From positions 1-6,271 of the forward strand of contig CAKSGP010000092.1 in the NCBI GenBank assembly GCA_934454745.1: DNA of 6,271 nt, written 5' to 3'. Every line of letters begins with the position of its first letter. Position 1 is the first letter of the stretch. The position numbers were made by a program, and so were the translations under genes. Under the pieces are notes generated by a model. That model was given only the letters and a program-made list of their open reading frames with translations. It ran no database searches and was not told the origin of the DNA. The DNA is from an uncultured Clostridia bacterium (GTDB lineage: Bacteria; Bacillota; Clostridia; UBA1381). Of the stretch, positions 6,267 to 6,271 are shown one piece after another.

Positions 6267-6271
6267 TGGGT

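Overview
The window looks like ordinary housekeeping chromosome from a low-to-moderate-GC Firmicute, most likely a clostridial (Oscillospirales/Clostridia-type) bacterium. The reasons are an A+T-rich base composition, strong AGGAGG-type ribosome binding sites, a perfect-consensus vegetative promoter, and the style of the ClpX, LysA and AlaRS proteins (for example the Cys-rich insert in the AlaRS aminoacylation domain). The lineage is inferred from gene character only. All genes are on the + strand and coding density is high; no non-coding stretch exceeds about 160 bases.

Layout. (1) Positions 1-974 hold the 3' three quarters of clpX, the AAA+ unfoldase of the ClpXP protease; its N-terminal zinc-binding domain lies outside the window. 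(2) After 35 bases with no terminator comes lysA (1010-2311), diaminopimelate decarboxylase, the last step of lysine synthesis. (3) A very strong intrinsic terminator (2325-2370) ends the clpX-lysA unit. (4) Eleven bases later a consensus SigA promoter (2382-2411) starts a second unit: alaS (2464-5073, alanyl-tRNA synthetase), a small HIT-family nucleotide hydrolase/transferase (5101-5442) and an unrecognised single-pass membrane protein (5464-6207). The gaps of 27 and 21 bases, each with a good RBS, suggest co-transcription. (5) The last 64 bases hold no recognisable gene, only a weak promoter-like pair.

The two units join protein quality control, amino-acid and cell-wall precursor metabolism, and translation; the genes do not form one pathway. 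The only real unknown is the last protein: an N-terminal membrane anchor, an acidic linker, and a short 'Leu/Met-x-x-x-x-Tyr-Ser' helical motif that occurs three times. I see no mobile element, CRISPR array, RNA gene, phage signature or defence system, and no strong candidate for a previously undescribed system. The hunt findings are therefore modest.
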